From a virus: a stretch of 64,000 nucleotides of DNA. The first letter of the stretch is position 1, and the number at the start of each line of letters is the position of its first letter. The position numbers and the translations under genes were made by a program. The notes below the pieces were generated by a model, which ran no database searches, was not told the DNA's origin, and was given only the letters and a program-made list of their open reading frames with translations. Shown here one piece after another: positions 8,557-17,662 of the stretch. The stretch is taken from the IMG/VR virus record IMGVR_UViG_3300027749_000051, positions 1 through 64,000 of that record. One strand, 5' to 3'.

Positions 8557-9483
8557 ATGAAAAAAATCTCATTAATAAGTAGTTTTTGTGACACACAGGA
8601 AAAATTAGATATTCTTGAAAAGAATATTAAAATTATTAAATCACATAATATTGATGTTATAGTTATTAGCCCATTTTATTTGTCAAAAAATATCGTTGAA
8701 TTGTGTGATTATTTTTTTATGACTAAAGATAATCCTGTATTTGAATGGCCTGAACGGGCGATGTTTTATTGGCAGATGTTTTCAACAGACACTAAGAACT
8801 ATAGAGTCACAACAACATATCCTGATTATGGATATGCTGGATTATCGCAGGTTAAACAATTAAGTGAGATTGCACTTAATTTAGATTATGAACAATTTTA
8901 TCATATGATTTATGATTTAAAAATTGATGATAATGTTATTGATGGATTTAATTCAGATAAAATTTGCTCCGTTTATCCGTCCAAGAGAGAAGAAATAATA
9001 TGGACAGTTGGTTTACACTATATGATTTTTAATAAAGAAAATTTAAAAAATTTCACATCGTATATAACCAAAGAGAATTATTTAGATACTAAGGATTTAG
9101 ACGCTTTTGCTTGGTTACATAGTCATCAAAAAAATATTAATTATGCAATTGAACCAATACCTGTTGAAGATGAAATATACTATTATCAAAATCATGACTT
9201 TCTTAATTACTCGCCAATTGAAAATTTAAAATTTTTTATTGATAAAAATTATGAGATAGATACAAATGTTAAATTATTTTTCTATGGTAATGAGGAATTA
9301 AAAAATATTAAATTAACTGTGGGTGATGTTGAATCTATTCATACTGTTAATGATTGTTATATAATTGACTTAGGGTTTGATAAATTTAATATCCAAGAAG
9401 TGAAATTAGAATATGATTCAATAACTTACGATTTAACTAAAATAATTCATAAAATTAAACATAACGGACTATACGAGATATGA
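8557..9483 (+). CDS. Putative GT-A-like glycosyltransferase, relative of the 3136 gene
   Basis: 308 aa. Starts directly after the previous stop (0 nt gap). N-terminus 'MKKISLISSFCDTQEKLDIL' and 'NIDVIVISPF' resemble the first strands of a small GT-A fold; 'YEQFYHMIYDLKID' sits where the 3136 protein has 'YKKVHHFEYDSRI', probably the metal site. A C-terminal beta segment follows ~residue 220. The two proteins look like diverged paralogues with an acceptor-specific tail. Family not certain. Confidence 0.5.
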   Translation: MKKISLISSFCDTQEKLDILEKNIKIIKSHNIDVIVISPFYLSKNIVELCDYFFMTKDNPVFEWPERAMFYWQMFSTDTKNYRVTTTYPDYGYAGLSQVKQLSEIALNLDYEQFYHMIYDLKIDDNVIDGFNSDKICSVYPSKREEIIWTVGLHYMIFNKENLKNFTSYITKENYLDTKDLDAFAWLHSHQKNINYAIEPIPVEDEIYYYQNHDFLNYSPIENLKFFIDKNYEIDTNVKLFFYGNEELKNIKLTVGDVESIHTVNDCYIIDLGFDKFNIQEVKLEYDSITYDLTKIIHKIKHNGLYEI

Positions 9484-10025
9484 TAGAAAATATTCATTTA
9501 TGGCACGCAGACAGGGGAACTTATTTTGACCGAAATGTTAACATAATTTCTTGGAGTGACCAATACAAAATACATGTCGGGAAATATTGTTCGATTGGAA
9601 GAGATTGTAATTTTTTCTTACATGCAAATCATAGGCCAGATTGGATAACAACATCCTCACAATTATGGGGACCAGTTACACCTGAAACTGCTGATTTACA
9701 TATGGGTATGGGACATCCTTCTTGTAAGGGTGATATTATTGTTGGTAATGATGTGTGGATTGGTGCAAAATCTACAATAATGTCTGGCGTTAAAATTGGA
9801 GACGGAGCAATTATTGCTGCAGGAGCATTAGTAACTAAAGATGTATTACCTTATTCTATTGTTGGAGGAAACCCTGCGAAACATTTAAAGTTTAGATTTA
9901 TGGAAACACAAATTGAGTCATTATTGAAAATCGCTTGGTGGAATTGGACAGAAGATAGGATTAAAACAGAAGCCATGAATATGTGGTCAGATAAAATAGA
10001 TGAATTTATTGATAAACATTTATGA
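9480..10025 (+). CDS. CatB/xenobiotic-type hexapeptide O-acetyltransferase
   Basis: 181 aa. Hexapeptide repeats from ~30 ('IHVGKYCSIGRDCNFFLHANHRP'), the family's conserved loop with the catalytic His ('HANHRPDW'), and 'DIIVGNDVWIGAKSTIMSGV' plus 'VGGNPAKHLKFRF' are all diagnostic for LbH acetyltransferases of the CatB/VatD group. Likely acetylates a sugar hydroxyl using acetyl-CoA. Overlaps its neighbours by 4 nt on both sides, so it is translated as part of the operon. Confidence 0.9.
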   Translation: MIENIHLWHADRGTYFDRNVNIISWSDQYKIHVGKYCSIGRDCNFFLHANHRPDWITTSSQLWGPVTPETADLHMGMGHPSCKGDIIVGNDVWIGAKSTIMSGVKIGDGAIIAAGALVTKDVLPYSIVGGNPAKHLKFRFMETQIESLLKIAWWNWTEDRIKTEAMNMWSDKIDEFIDKHL

Positions 10026-10864
10026 TTAAAATAGATTATTCCGAAGGAAATATAAAAATGAATACCAGTGATTTAAGAGGGATATTCAAATCAGAACAAT
10101 TACCTTTAAAGTTCAAAATAAAAAAAGTTGTATCTAAAGAGGTGATATGGGAAACAAATTTAAATAGTAATATGTGGGCAATATTTCCATCAAATGAGAT
10201 CAATGATGTTGTTGTTGAGGATGCACAAGGAAATTTTATTTATCAATATTATTGGGATGTATTACAACATGGGTCGGTATTTTATAAATCATTGTGGATG
10301 TATTGTAAGGGACTAATTAATGATGGAAAAAAACCAAAAGGATTAGTTGTTGGAACACATGATGGAGAGTTCGGTGAATGGGTCCCATTGGTTAAAAATT
10401 TTATGTCGGATATGTTATTGGTTGAGGGGAGTGAAAAACAATTCAATAAATTATCCCAAAACTTTAAGGGAAAACAAGGTTTGTCATTTTTAAATGAGTT
10501 AATAACAACAGATGGGTCTGAAGTTGAATTTTTTGAAGGTGGCGCAGGATATACAAACTCAATTGTTAAACGGGTTATTGATCATTGGGAAACAGAAGAG
10601 ATACATTCATCGAAAAGAAAATCGACCAGCATAAATAATTTAATTAAAAATAATCTTGGTGGTAAAGTTGATTGGATACACTTAGATGTTGAAGGACTTG
10701 ATGCTAAATTATTAATGTCTTTAAACGAAGAATATATTCCTAATTTTATAATATTCGAAGACTTCAATCTATTAGTGGATGAAAATAAAGAAATAACTGA
10801 GTGGTTTAGTTTACGAGGATTTAACCTACATTCTGAGGGTGGGATTTGTATGGCAAAAAAATGA
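10022..10864 (+). CDS. FkbM-family methyltransferase with accessory beta domain
   Basis: 280 aa, last gene of the sugar operon. Motif I 'GLVVGTHDGEFGEW' (107-120) and 'DWIHLDVEGLDAKLL' (217-231) identify an FkbM O-methyltransferase. The first ~80 residues are an extra beta domain with 'WETNLNSNMWAIFP', which resembles the accessory segment in the middle of the 793-3072 heptosyltransferase ('FSDTISNNMWTSCS'). The shared module suggests both act on the same acceptor or complex (inference). Confidence 0.82.
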   Translation: MIKIDYSEGNIKMNTSDLRGIFKSEQLPLKFKIKKVVSKEVIWETNLNSNMWAIFPSNEINDVVVEDAQGNFIYQYYWDVLQHGSVFYKSLWMYCKGLINDGKKPKGLVVGTHDGEFGEWVPLVKNFMSDMLLVEGSEKQFNKLSQNFKGKQGLSFLNELITTDGSEVEFFEGGAGYTNSIVKRVIDHWETEEIHSSKRKSTSINNLIKNNLGGKVDWIHLDVEGLDAKLLMSLNEEYIPNFIIFEDFNLLVDENKEITEWFSLRGFNLHSEGGICMAKK

Positions 10865-10868
10865 TAAT

Positions 10869-11051
10869 TTATGGTACCATTTTAGATTTCTGATTTTCTG
10901 TTGATTTGTACAGACTCAGTAATTTTAAAGAATCACGATAATGTTTTTCTAGCCTATCCAGTTCTTCTACCGTGACACAACCGTCACATGCGGAGTTATA
11001 TTGTTCTTCCGATTCCTGAATAATTTTCTCTATTGTTTTTAAAAGTTTCAT
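10869..11051 (-). CDS. Small hypothetical protein
   Basis: 60 aa, charged and helical ('LLKTIEKIIQESEEQYNSACDGCVTVEELDRLEKHYRDSLKLL'-like pattern), with a C-x2-C pair. No known family. I chose the second ATG (11051) because a TATTTAT box on this strand (11058-11064) directly abuts the first ATG at 11057, while the second gives the 5-6 nt spacing seen at other genes. It converges with the sugar operon. Confidence 0.5.
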   Translation of the reverse strand: MKLLKTIEKIIQESEEQYNSACDGCVTVEELDRLEKHYRDSLKLLSLYKSTENQKSKMVP

Positions 11052-11057
11052 ATACAT

Positions 11058-11064
11058 ATAAATA
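11058..11064 (-). promoter_or_regulatory. TATTTAT box
   Basis: TATTTAT on the minus strand, 6 nt before the chosen ATG of the small gene ending at 10869. Same motif and orientation relative to the gene as at many virion genes. Confidence 0.5.
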
Positions 11065-11134
11065 TACTTCTGTCCTAACTTTATTTAGTTTTCGATAAAA
11101 CTATATTTGATTTGAATAAAAACTCAAATCTTGT

Positions 11135-11141
11135 TATTTAT
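11135..11141 (+). promoter_or_regulatory. TATTTAT box
   Basis: TATTTAT 58 nt upstream of the 11200 gene and immediately before an ATG that opens a 21-codon frame (11142-11207). Confidence 0.45.
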
Positions 11142-11199
11142 ATGTATAGAAAAGATAAATGGAATTTTGTTCTAAAAAAATTGAAAAGTAATATAGATA

Positions 11200-14004
11200 A
11201 TGTATAGTATAAGTTGGTATTTTGATAGTGGTGGTGTTGGTGATTCTCTTGTAGTAGAACAAAATGGGATTGTTGTTCTTAATTGGACAGCAACAGGTTC
11301 AGGAGTACTAACAGGATGGAACCCTGGAGATACTATTGACATAACGGTTAATCCTGGTAATAGAAATTATTCTCATCTTATATATAACGACTATACGGAG
11401 ACTCAATTCGAGCCAACAGCCTGTTATTTTGGAGGAACGGTGAGTGGAGATGGAAATATTTCTGCGGCTACTGATAATAACGACTATCTTCCAACTCCAA
11501 CTCCAACTCCAACAAATGCTGCATCACCAACACAAACTCCGACCAATACTGCGACACCGACTATTACTCCAACAAATACTACAACACCGACTATTACTCC
11601 AAGTGCCGGCAACCTTCTTCAATTCCAAGATTGTGCGAATAATCTAAACATATTTAGATTTGCTGATGTAAATTTATCTTTAACTTTAGGTGAAACCTAT
11701 TTGATTACAAATAGCAATGAATTTTCTGGATGTGCTACGGTTGTTAGTGATACAGGAGTAGGGTTAATTTATAATGGAGCGGGTGTATATTTTACTTTAA
11801 CGTCAGGGTGTGCAGACAATATGTGTCCACAAAATAGTAGTATTGCTGCTGAATTATATAAATGTTCTGATGGGTCAATATTTTATGGACTTGTCCAACA
11901 AGACACTGCATTTGTTGGTGCTGCCTATGTCTATAATGATGAGTGTTATAGTTTTGTTGAGTTTTCGGGACCAGGTGGGCCTGATTTAGGAAACCCTGAT
12001 TATAATGATTGTCTCCGTTGTAATGCTGTTCCAACGCCAACACCTAATCCTACGCCAACAGTTACACCAACGGTATCGAGTTCTCCTATACCTTGTGCAT
12101 ATAGTTCTTTTTGTTTTTATACTTCATTACCATCATTATCAGGATATAACGGTAACTATTCTATTGCAGGAACTTATGGGTCGATGTTTTATTATACTGG
12201 TGACAGTATTGATGATTCTGTTATTTATTATACAGGGGATTATTGGTGTTTAAGTGACACATATACACCGGGAGGAAGTTGTATTTTAAGGGGAGCATCT
12301 CCTTGTTATTCAGCATGTCCTGATATTTCAGTTAATGATTTTACGGGAGGTATTTGTCCGACACCAACACCTACTCCGGTAGATTGTAATACTTTTGATT
12401 TTAACGCCTATTTTGATTGTGATTGGGAACCTCTTCCAACACCAAGTGTAAGTATAGATTGCGCAGATGCTGCATTTGATTATTATGTTAATACATTAAC
12501 ACCAACTCCTACTCCGACTAATGGTTCTTGTGGTAGTGTTTCAGTCTCATTTGGTATGACTGCATATACACCAAGTATTACTGCTACTCCTACACCAACA
12601 AGTACAAGTTCAATTATACCTGTACCTGTGGCAGGACAAGTTACTTTTGAAATGTTAAATGAGACCTTTAATTGCGTTTCAGTAAAAGTCTTAACAAATT
12701 GTGAGACAGGTGTTGAATACTATGTATGTGGAGGATTGGTGTATAACAATACACCAATTGTTGTTGGTATTACAATGTTAATGTTAATTAATGGTCAAAC
12801 AGTTTGTGTGACTTATACAAGAAATGATAAAAACTTATCATCAAATTCTCTTATTGGGGAAATAACACAAATCTACGCAGCTTGTGGTTCATGTTCGACA
12901 GTTCCTACACCAACACCAACGCCAACAAATACTACTACTCCAACAATGACTCCGACTACAACACCAACAAATACTATGACACCAACTCCATCTGCAACTG
13001 TTGGTACAATAGCATTAACACCAACGCCAACAAATACTACCACACCAACTATGACTCCAACACCATCAGTAACTCCGAACTATGTTTATGTTTATCAGAG
13101 TTGTGCACCGATTTCTCCTAATGTTAATCCAACTCAAGTTGTTCAAACACAACCAGTTTCATTTAACGCATATCCTGAAAATGTCTTTAAAGATAGTTCA
13201 GGAAATTGTTGGAGATATGTTGGTAGATATTCAAGTAACTATATTGCACCATCAGGAATTGTTGTTATAACTTATAGTGGTAATTACTTTGCAAGTGCGC
13301 CTAATTACATATACTCATCGTGTATTATTTGTCAGGGTGGAGCTCGTCCAGTGGTAGATGTTCCAGAAGTAGTTACAGGAGTATTCACAGATGTGACTGT
13401 GTTTAGTGCGACATTATATGGTGCGGTAGTTAGTGATCATAACTCACCTGTAACAGAGTGGGGAATTCTTATTGGTATATCACCAGAATTAACATATGGG
13501 GCTGCGGGTGTTACCTATATAAGTGCTCCGAGTCCTGGAATTGGAACATATTCTGTTGACGCAACAGGACTTGTTGAAGGTGTTACCTATTATTATAGGG
13601 CGACAGCCGTTAACAGTGTTGGTAGGGGATATGGGTTTACTGTTGGTTCATTTACGACACTTAATTTAAATAGTTGGGCAACTATTAATGTTAATAATAA
13701 CAGTTCGTCTTATAGTGACAATATGTTTAACATTCTCGTTGGTGGACAAACAGTGATGGGAATTCCGGCAACAATACATGGCGGAGAAACGGCTATTGGG
13801 TCAACAATTTATGTTGGATCGACAACTCTTACTCTTGGATATATTACATTGTACACCTTTGACGGACAAATTACAATCACTGATAATTCAACTAATCTTG
13901 TGATTTATAGTAGGACAATATCAAGAAATGGGACTATCAATACTAATCTAACCATTCCATATCCTCAGGGTATAACAATAACAATGTCGGATATTCCACA
14001 ATAA
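11200..14004 (+). CDS. Large Pro/Thr-repeat surface protein with FN3-like domain
   Basis: 934 aa. Residues 1-95 are a beta module ('YSISWYFDSGGVGDSL') that recurs at the C-terminus of the 21190 protein. Then Cys-containing globular segments alternate with PT linkers ([11 protein letters not shown] type) near residues 100-130, 278-292, 395, 440-470 and 568-625. A fibronectin-III-like domain lies at ~715-810 ('VTVFSATLYGAVVSDHNSPVTEWGI', 'GVTYYYRATAVNS'), followed by a ~110-residue beta domain. No signal peptide, so it is a virion protein, not a secreted one. Likely adhesin or fibre decoration. PT linkers are typical O-glycosylation sites elsewhere; here that is inference. Confidence 0.75.
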   Translation: MYSISWYFDSGGVGDSLVVEQNGIVVLNWTATGSGVLTGWNPGDTIDITVNPGNRNYSHLIYNDYTETQFEPTACYFGGTVSGDGNISAATDNNDYLPTPTPTPTNAASPTQTPTNTATPTITPTNTTTPTITPSAGNLLQFQDCANNLNIFRFADVNLSLTLGETYLITNSNEFSGCATVVSDTGVGLIYNGAGVYFTLTSGCADNMCPQNSSIAAELYKCSDGSIFYGLVQQDTAFVGAAYVYNDECYSFVEFSGPGGPDLGNPDYNDCLRCNAVPTPTPNPTPTVTPTVSSSPIPCAYSSFCFYTSLPSLSGYNGNYSIAGTYGSMFYYTGDSIDDSVIYYTGDYWCLSDTYTPGGSCILRGASPCYSACPDISVNDFTGGICPTPTPTPVDCNTFDFNAYFDCDWEPLPTPSVSIDCADAAFDYYVNTLTPTPTPTNGSCGSVSVSFGMTAYTPSITATPTPTSTSSIIPVPVAGQVTFEMLNETFNCVSVKVLTNCETGVEYYVCGGLVYNNTPIVVGITMLMLINGQTVCVTYTRNDKNLSSNSLIGEITQIYAACGSCSTVPTPTPTPTNTTTPTMTPTTTPTNTMTPTPSATVGTIALTPTPTNTTTPTMTPTPSVTPNYVYVYQSCAPISPNVNPTQVVQTQPVSFNAYPENVFKDSSGNCWRYVGRYSSNYIAPSGIVVITYSGNYFASAPNYIYSSCIICQGGARPVVDVPEVVTGVFTDVTVFSATLYGAVVSDHNSPVTEWGILIGISPELTYGAAGVTYISAPSPGIGTYSVDATGLVEGVTYYYRATAVNSVGRGYGFTVGSFTTLNLNSWATINVNNNSSSYSDNMFNILVGGQTVMGIPATIHGGETAIGSTIYVGSTTLTLGYITLYTFDGQITITDNSTNLVIYSRTISRNGTINTNLTIPYPQGITITMSDIPQ

Positions 14005-14007
14005 TAG

Positions 14008-14014
14008 TATTTAT
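14008..14014 (+). promoter_or_regulatory. TATTTAT box
   Basis: TATTTAT, 5 nt before the ATG at 14020, immediately after the stop of the 934-aa gene. Confidence 0.6.
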
Positions 14015-14019
14015 CTAAA

Positions 14020-14226
14020 ATGACAACTCAAGTAACGATAACATCAGTAACTGCAAATACTCCAGTGGATATATTCTATTGTGATTCTATGGGGGCGAGC
14101 TGTGTTAATGTCGCAACTGTCTCAACATTTCCGTATGTTTTTTTAGTCCCATCTCCATATTCTGAAGAAAATTTTATTATTAAGATAGCGGATACTCAAG
14201 GGTGTGTTGTTGAAGAACAGGTATAG
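14020..14226 (+). CDS. Small surface-protein module, paralogue of the 20948 gene
   Basis: 68 aa, beta-rich, with 'TPVDIFYCDSMGASCVNVATVSTFPYVFLVP' and a C-terminal 'IIKIADTQGCVVEEQ'. The 73-aa protein at 20948 has the same layout ('SPYNIYVCQPNGSGCYFIATTSVIPYQFDVPPP ... LKVIDANNC'), with Cys at matching positions. Probably a small virion or fibre-associated domain. Function unknown. Confidence 0.65.
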   Translation: MTTQVTITSVTANTPVDIFYCDSMGASCVNVATVSTFPYVFLVPSPYSEENFIIKIADTQGCVVEEQV

Positions 14227-14316
14227 TCCCTATGTTACCTTGTTGAGAACTTGTCACTAAGTAATTTCCTTCTTTCAAATAAATTTTCGTAATCTGAAAA
14301 TAAGTGTTATTTCATA

Positions 14317-14323
14317 TATTTAT
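14317..14323 (+). promoter_or_regulatory. TATTTAT box
   Basis: TATTTAT 16 nt before the ATG at 14340. The 113-nt gap before this gene holds nothing else I can recognise. Confidence 0.6.
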
Positions 14324-14339
14324 GATTAAATAGAACTTT

Positions 14340-15335
14340 ATGGCAACGACTAGAGCATTTGCATATAATATAAGCTCACCAATTTTGGGAACTCAACAAG
14401 TTGGGGATTTGGCAATTGGAGTACCAACAAGTGGATTTGCATCAACTGGATTACCTTGGTGGGAAGGCCCTGATGAGGAGTTAGGGTATGTCATTGCAGA
14501 GCCTGTTTCAGGGAATACACAACCAACACCAATATCAGGAGTTACAGCCTCTTTGGGATTCTATAGGTCAGATTTTCTAACCGATAATTCTTTTGTTGAA
14601 CTTGCAAATGTTGTTTCAGGACAAAATTTTACTGGAGCAACCGAAGCAAGTATATGGTTAACAAATCACGGATATTGGAATTCATATCCTGCTCCTGTTT
14701 TGTATTTGGATGCTGGTGATATTAATAGTTATCCTGGCACAGGAACTGTTTGGACTGATTTAATTGGAGGAAAAGTATTTGACTTAATAAATGGACCAGG
14801 TTATGATCCAGGAAATGGAGGTAAGATTTACTTTTACGCCGCAGGTGGACAATATGCTAATTGTTCAACAAGTTTACCGTCATTACCGACATTTACAACA
14901 TCTGTTTGGCATTATTGGGATGGTACTAATACAGGATCATTACCTTGTCTATTATCTGAAGTGTATATTGGAGGTGGAATTAACTTCCTTCTTGGTGCTC
15001 CTGGAGGTGTTGTTGCTCAAGGAGGGTATTTCAATGGCAATTTTCAACTCTCACCTCAATTTAGTTTAACACCAAATACTTGGTATAATATTGTTGTTAG
15101 TTGTGATTCGAGTCAAGTTGTTAACATTTATTTAAACAATACATTAATTAGTTCAACATCTACAACAGGTCCTCAACCATATTCAAGTGGGGCAGGAATA
15201 AACCTAATGAAGAGATGGGATGGTTCTGAGAATTGGGGTGGTTACTTATCAACCGTTGGAATATATGATAAAGCATTAACATCAGGACAAATTTCTGGAA
15301 TTTATAACACAACTAAATCAAGATACGGATTGTAA
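14340..15335 (+). CDS. Surface protein: shared N-terminal module plus LamG/ConA-like lectin domain
   Basis: 331 aa. Residues 1-118 form a module ('MATTRAFAYN', 'QVGDLAIGV', 'WWEGPDEELGYVIA', '[15 protein letters not shown]', 'WLTNHGYWNS') found in three neighbouring genes. Residues ~120-331 look like a concanavalin A-like/LamG fold: 'PVLYLDAGDINSYPGTGTVWTDLIGG', 'TWYNIVVSCDSSQVVNIYLNN' and the closing 'STVGIYDKALTSGQISGIYN'. LamG domains bind glycans, so a receptor- or surface-binding role is likely. No signal peptide. 5 nt before the next paralogue. Confidence 0.78.
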   Translation: MATTRAFAYNISSPILGTQQVGDLAIGVPTSGFASTGLPWWEGPDEELGYVIAEPVSGNTQPTPISGVTASLGFYRSDFLTDNSFVELANVVSGQNFTGATEASIWLTNHGYWNSYPAPVLYLDAGDINSYPGTGTVWTDLIGGKVFDLINGPGYDPGNGGKIYFYAAGGQYANCSTSLPSLPTFTTSVWHYWDGTNTGSLPCLLSEVYIGGGINFLLGAPGGVVAQGGYFNGNFQLSPQFSLTPNTWYNIVVSCDSSQVVNIYLNNTLISSTSTTGPQPYSSGAGINLMKRWDGSENWGGYLSTVGIYDKALTSGQISGIYNTTKSRYGL

Positions 15336-15340
15336 TATAA

Positions 15341-16981
15341 ATGGCAACAACAAGACCTTTTGCATATAACCCAATACCACCAAATTCTCCAATTTCGGGA
15401 ACAACGCAACTTGGTGACATAGCAATTGGTGTTTTAACGGAGCCATATACTAGTAATTATGGAGGTGTTGTATGGTGGGATGGTCCTGATGAAGATTTAG
15501 GTTATGTTATTGCGATTCCTATTAGTGGGAACACACAACCAACACCAATATCTGGTGTTACGGCATCTGTTGCTTTTTATGGTACTGAAATTTTACCAAA
15601 TCCGTTTAGTGAATCGTCATTTCTTTATATAACAAATAGGGCGTTCAAACAGAATTTCACTAATGGTAATGACGCGTCAACTTGGTTGACAAATAATGGG
15701 TATTGGAACACATGGAATTCAATAACGCCAACTCCGACACCAACTCCAACATCTACGCCTATTCCAATATATGTACCAACTTGTTCACTCATATTTAATT
15801 CAATTGACGCTGGAATATACGGTTATGACTCGTCAACTAACACAAGTACTTTCTTATATAATTCAGGATTTGTAAGTAGTGACATTGCAAATACTCAAAC
15901 TAAATTATGGATATATAATTCAAGTATACATGAATATGATATTACATTAAGTCCTTGGTCTATAACCTTTAATAGGACTATTGATTTATCGGTTGGGTTA
16001 GGCGCTGGTTTGGGGGCAATCAATAATACAACTTTAATTAGTACTGATGGCGGGTCAGATATTATCACATTAGATATAACAACATCTGCTGCATCGGCAA
16101 CAGTTATTGGAAGTTTACCTCCAGGTAGAATTGTTTCAGGAGATATTTTACAAACAACAACAACACCTCTAAAAATAATTGTAACAAATCAAGGTGGTGA
16201 TGGTTATTTCTTATCTCAATATGTCGTGGTGGGAGGACTTGCGGTATTTGAAACTGAGATTAATATAGGGGCATATTCAACATCTGCGTACGGTTTATAC
16301 GAGGATAATAGTTTATTGTATTTTGTTGATGGATATACTGGTCAAATATTTAATGTTGATTTAAATCCTCCATACGACATTACTGGTACAACTGGATACA
16401 CAGCTTATGTGGTATATGGTGCGTCCCAAGTACCAAGTTGTTTAAATGTAAGTTTAATTTTACCAACACCAACTCCGACACCGACTCAAACTGTGACGCC
16501 GACTAATACTGAAACTTCTACACCCACTGTTACTCCTACCAATACTCAAACGCCAACAAATACTACAACCCCTACCAATACTGCAACTCCGACTAATACT
16601 GCAACCCCAACTAATACTATTACACCTACCAATACTGAGACTCCGACTAATACTCCGACCAATACTCAAACGCCAACTAACACTGTTACTCCTACCAATA
16701 CTGCGACTCCGACTAATACCGCAACTCCAACGGTAACACCAACTAATACTATTACGCCAACTAATACTTCAACATCAACTCAAACACCCACTCCAAGTAT
16801 TACGGCAAGTCAAACTGTAACCCCAACACCTACTCAAACTCCGACTAATACTCTTACACCTACTAACACCACAACACCTACTCAAACACCAACTCAAACA
16901 CCCCAATTCTTCTTATTATTTGAGGATAGTTCAATTGCTACGGCAGAAAATAACAATAATATTGAAATAGATATAATATAA
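15341..16981 (+). CDS. Surface protein: shared N-terminal module, beta-propeller-like middle, long PT tail
   Basis: 546 aa. Residues 1-127 are the same module as in the 14340 and 17663 proteins. A short PT linker (~128-140) leads to a ~230-residue domain with repeating strand pairs ('[27 protein letters not shown]', '[22 protein letters not shown]') that resembles WD/Kelch-type propeller blades (inference). Residues ~375-520 are a long PTNTxTPT repeat, ending in a ~25-residue acidic/asparagine tail. No transmembrane segment. Confidence 0.75.
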   Translation: MATTRPFAYNPIPPNSPISGTTQLGDIAIGVLTEPYTSNYGGVVWWDGPDEDLGYVIAIPISGNTQPTPISGVTASVAFYGTEILPNPFSESSFLYITNRAFKQNFTNGNDASTWLTNNGYWNTWNSITPTPTPTPTSTPIPIYVPTCSLIFNSIDAGIYGYDSSTNTSTFLYNSGFVSSDIANTQTKLWIYNSSIHEYDITLSPWSITFNRTIDLSVGLGAGLGAINNTTLISTDGGSDIITLDITTSAASATVIGSLPPGRIVSGDILQTTTTPLKIIVTNQGGDGYFLSQYVVVGGLAVFETEINIGAYSTSAYGLYEDNSLLYFVDGYTGQIFNVDLNPPYDITGTTGYTAYVVYGASQVPSCLNVSLILPTPTPTPTQTVTPTNTETSTPTVTPTNTQTPTNTTTPTNTATPTNTATPTNTITPTNTETPTNTPTNTQTPTNTVTPTNTATPTNTATPTVTPTNTITPTNTSTSTQTPTPSITASQTVTPTPTQTPTNTLTPTNTTTPTQTPTQTPQFFLLFEDSSIATAENNNNIEIDII

Positions 16982-16995
16982 AAAAATAGATTAAA

Positions 16996-17493
16996 ATGGC
17001 AAATACAAAAATTAGTGCATTACCACTATACACAGGAGATACCACGGGTGCTTATCTTGTTATGGATAATAGTGGACTTACTCAAACTTATAAAGTTACT
17101 AAAGAGACCTTATTGGGTGGAAGTCCAATTGTACCAGTAACAGGAAGTTGGACTTTATCAACAGGTGCAAATACTGTTAGTTTTACAGTTACTGCAGGTC
17201 AATCATATGTAATGTGGGTAAATGGAAATATTCCAAACGGTATTGTTAATTGGAATGCAACATTAACACTATCAAACTCAAACGTACCTGTAATAGGTGT
17301 ACAATATGGTTGGTATTATGTTGCAGGAAACGCTTTGGTGTTAACATCAATACCAAGTCAGATAGTTGGGACTGCGGGAACTATTAGTACCTCATCACCA
17401 GCGGTTTCAAATTCAAACACCTTTACATTTGGTATAACAAACAACAGTGGTACATCTCAAGTAGTTTACTACGGATATACTAAAGTAAGTTAA
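16996..17493 (+). CDS. Small virion/fibre protein
   Basis: 165 aa. 'MANTKISALPLYTGDTTGAYLVMDNSGLTQTYKVTKETLL' is an N-terminal attachment-type sequence that I know from many phage tail-fibre and appendage proteins. The rest is a beta sandwich-like, glycine-poor domain rich in Ser/Thr/Asn. Probably a fibre tip or decoration. A +1 frame directly after its stop encodes a lectin-like C-terminal fragment (17489-17590). Confidence 0.7.
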   Translation: MANTKISALPLYTGDTTGAYLVMDNSGLTQTYKVTKETLLGGSPIVPVTGSWTLSTGANTVSFTVTAGQSYVMWVNGNIPNGIVNWNATLTLSNSNVPVIGVQYGWYYVAGNALVLTSIPSQIVGTAGTISTSSPAVSNSNTFTFGITNNSGTSQVVYYGYTKVS

Positions 17494-17590
17494 TTTGAGA
17501 GTAGTATCTTACTATATGGGATTCGGTGCGGGAACAGGAGGTTCTACTGATAATCAAGAATTACTTTCTTGGAGTTTAACCTTCACCTAA
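17489..17590 (+). pseudogene. Remnant of an L-type lectin domain C-terminus
   Basis: A 33-codon open stretch, in a different frame from the preceding gene, reads '...VSYYMGFGAGTGGSTDNQ' then 'ELLSWSLTFT' and stops. Legume-/bacterial L-type lectin domains end with exactly this kind of sequence (VGFSA.TGG....H.vLSW.F). There is no room for the rest of the domain (~200 aa), so this is a scrap left by recombination. An in-frame ATG at 17516 would give only 24 aa. A terminator follows at 17606. Confidence 0.55.
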
Positions 17591-17605
17591 TTAGATTACT
17601 AATAA

Positions 17606-17632
17606 AAAGAAGACCTAAAGTCTTCTTTTTTT
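17606..17632 (+). terminator. Rho-independent terminator
   Basis: A 9-bp stem (AAAGAAGAC / GTCTTCTTT), 5-nt loop, then a T run. It closes the transcript of the 16996 gene and the lectin remnant. Confidence 0.85.
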
Positions 17633-17642
17633 GATACCAATG

Positions 17643-17649
17643 TATTTAT
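17643..17649 (+). promoter_or_regulatory. TATTTAT box
   Basis: TATTTAT 13 nt before the ATG at 17663 and just after a terminator, so it is the natural promoter for the next gene. Confidence 0.65.
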
Positions 17650-17662
17650 AATTAAATAGAAA

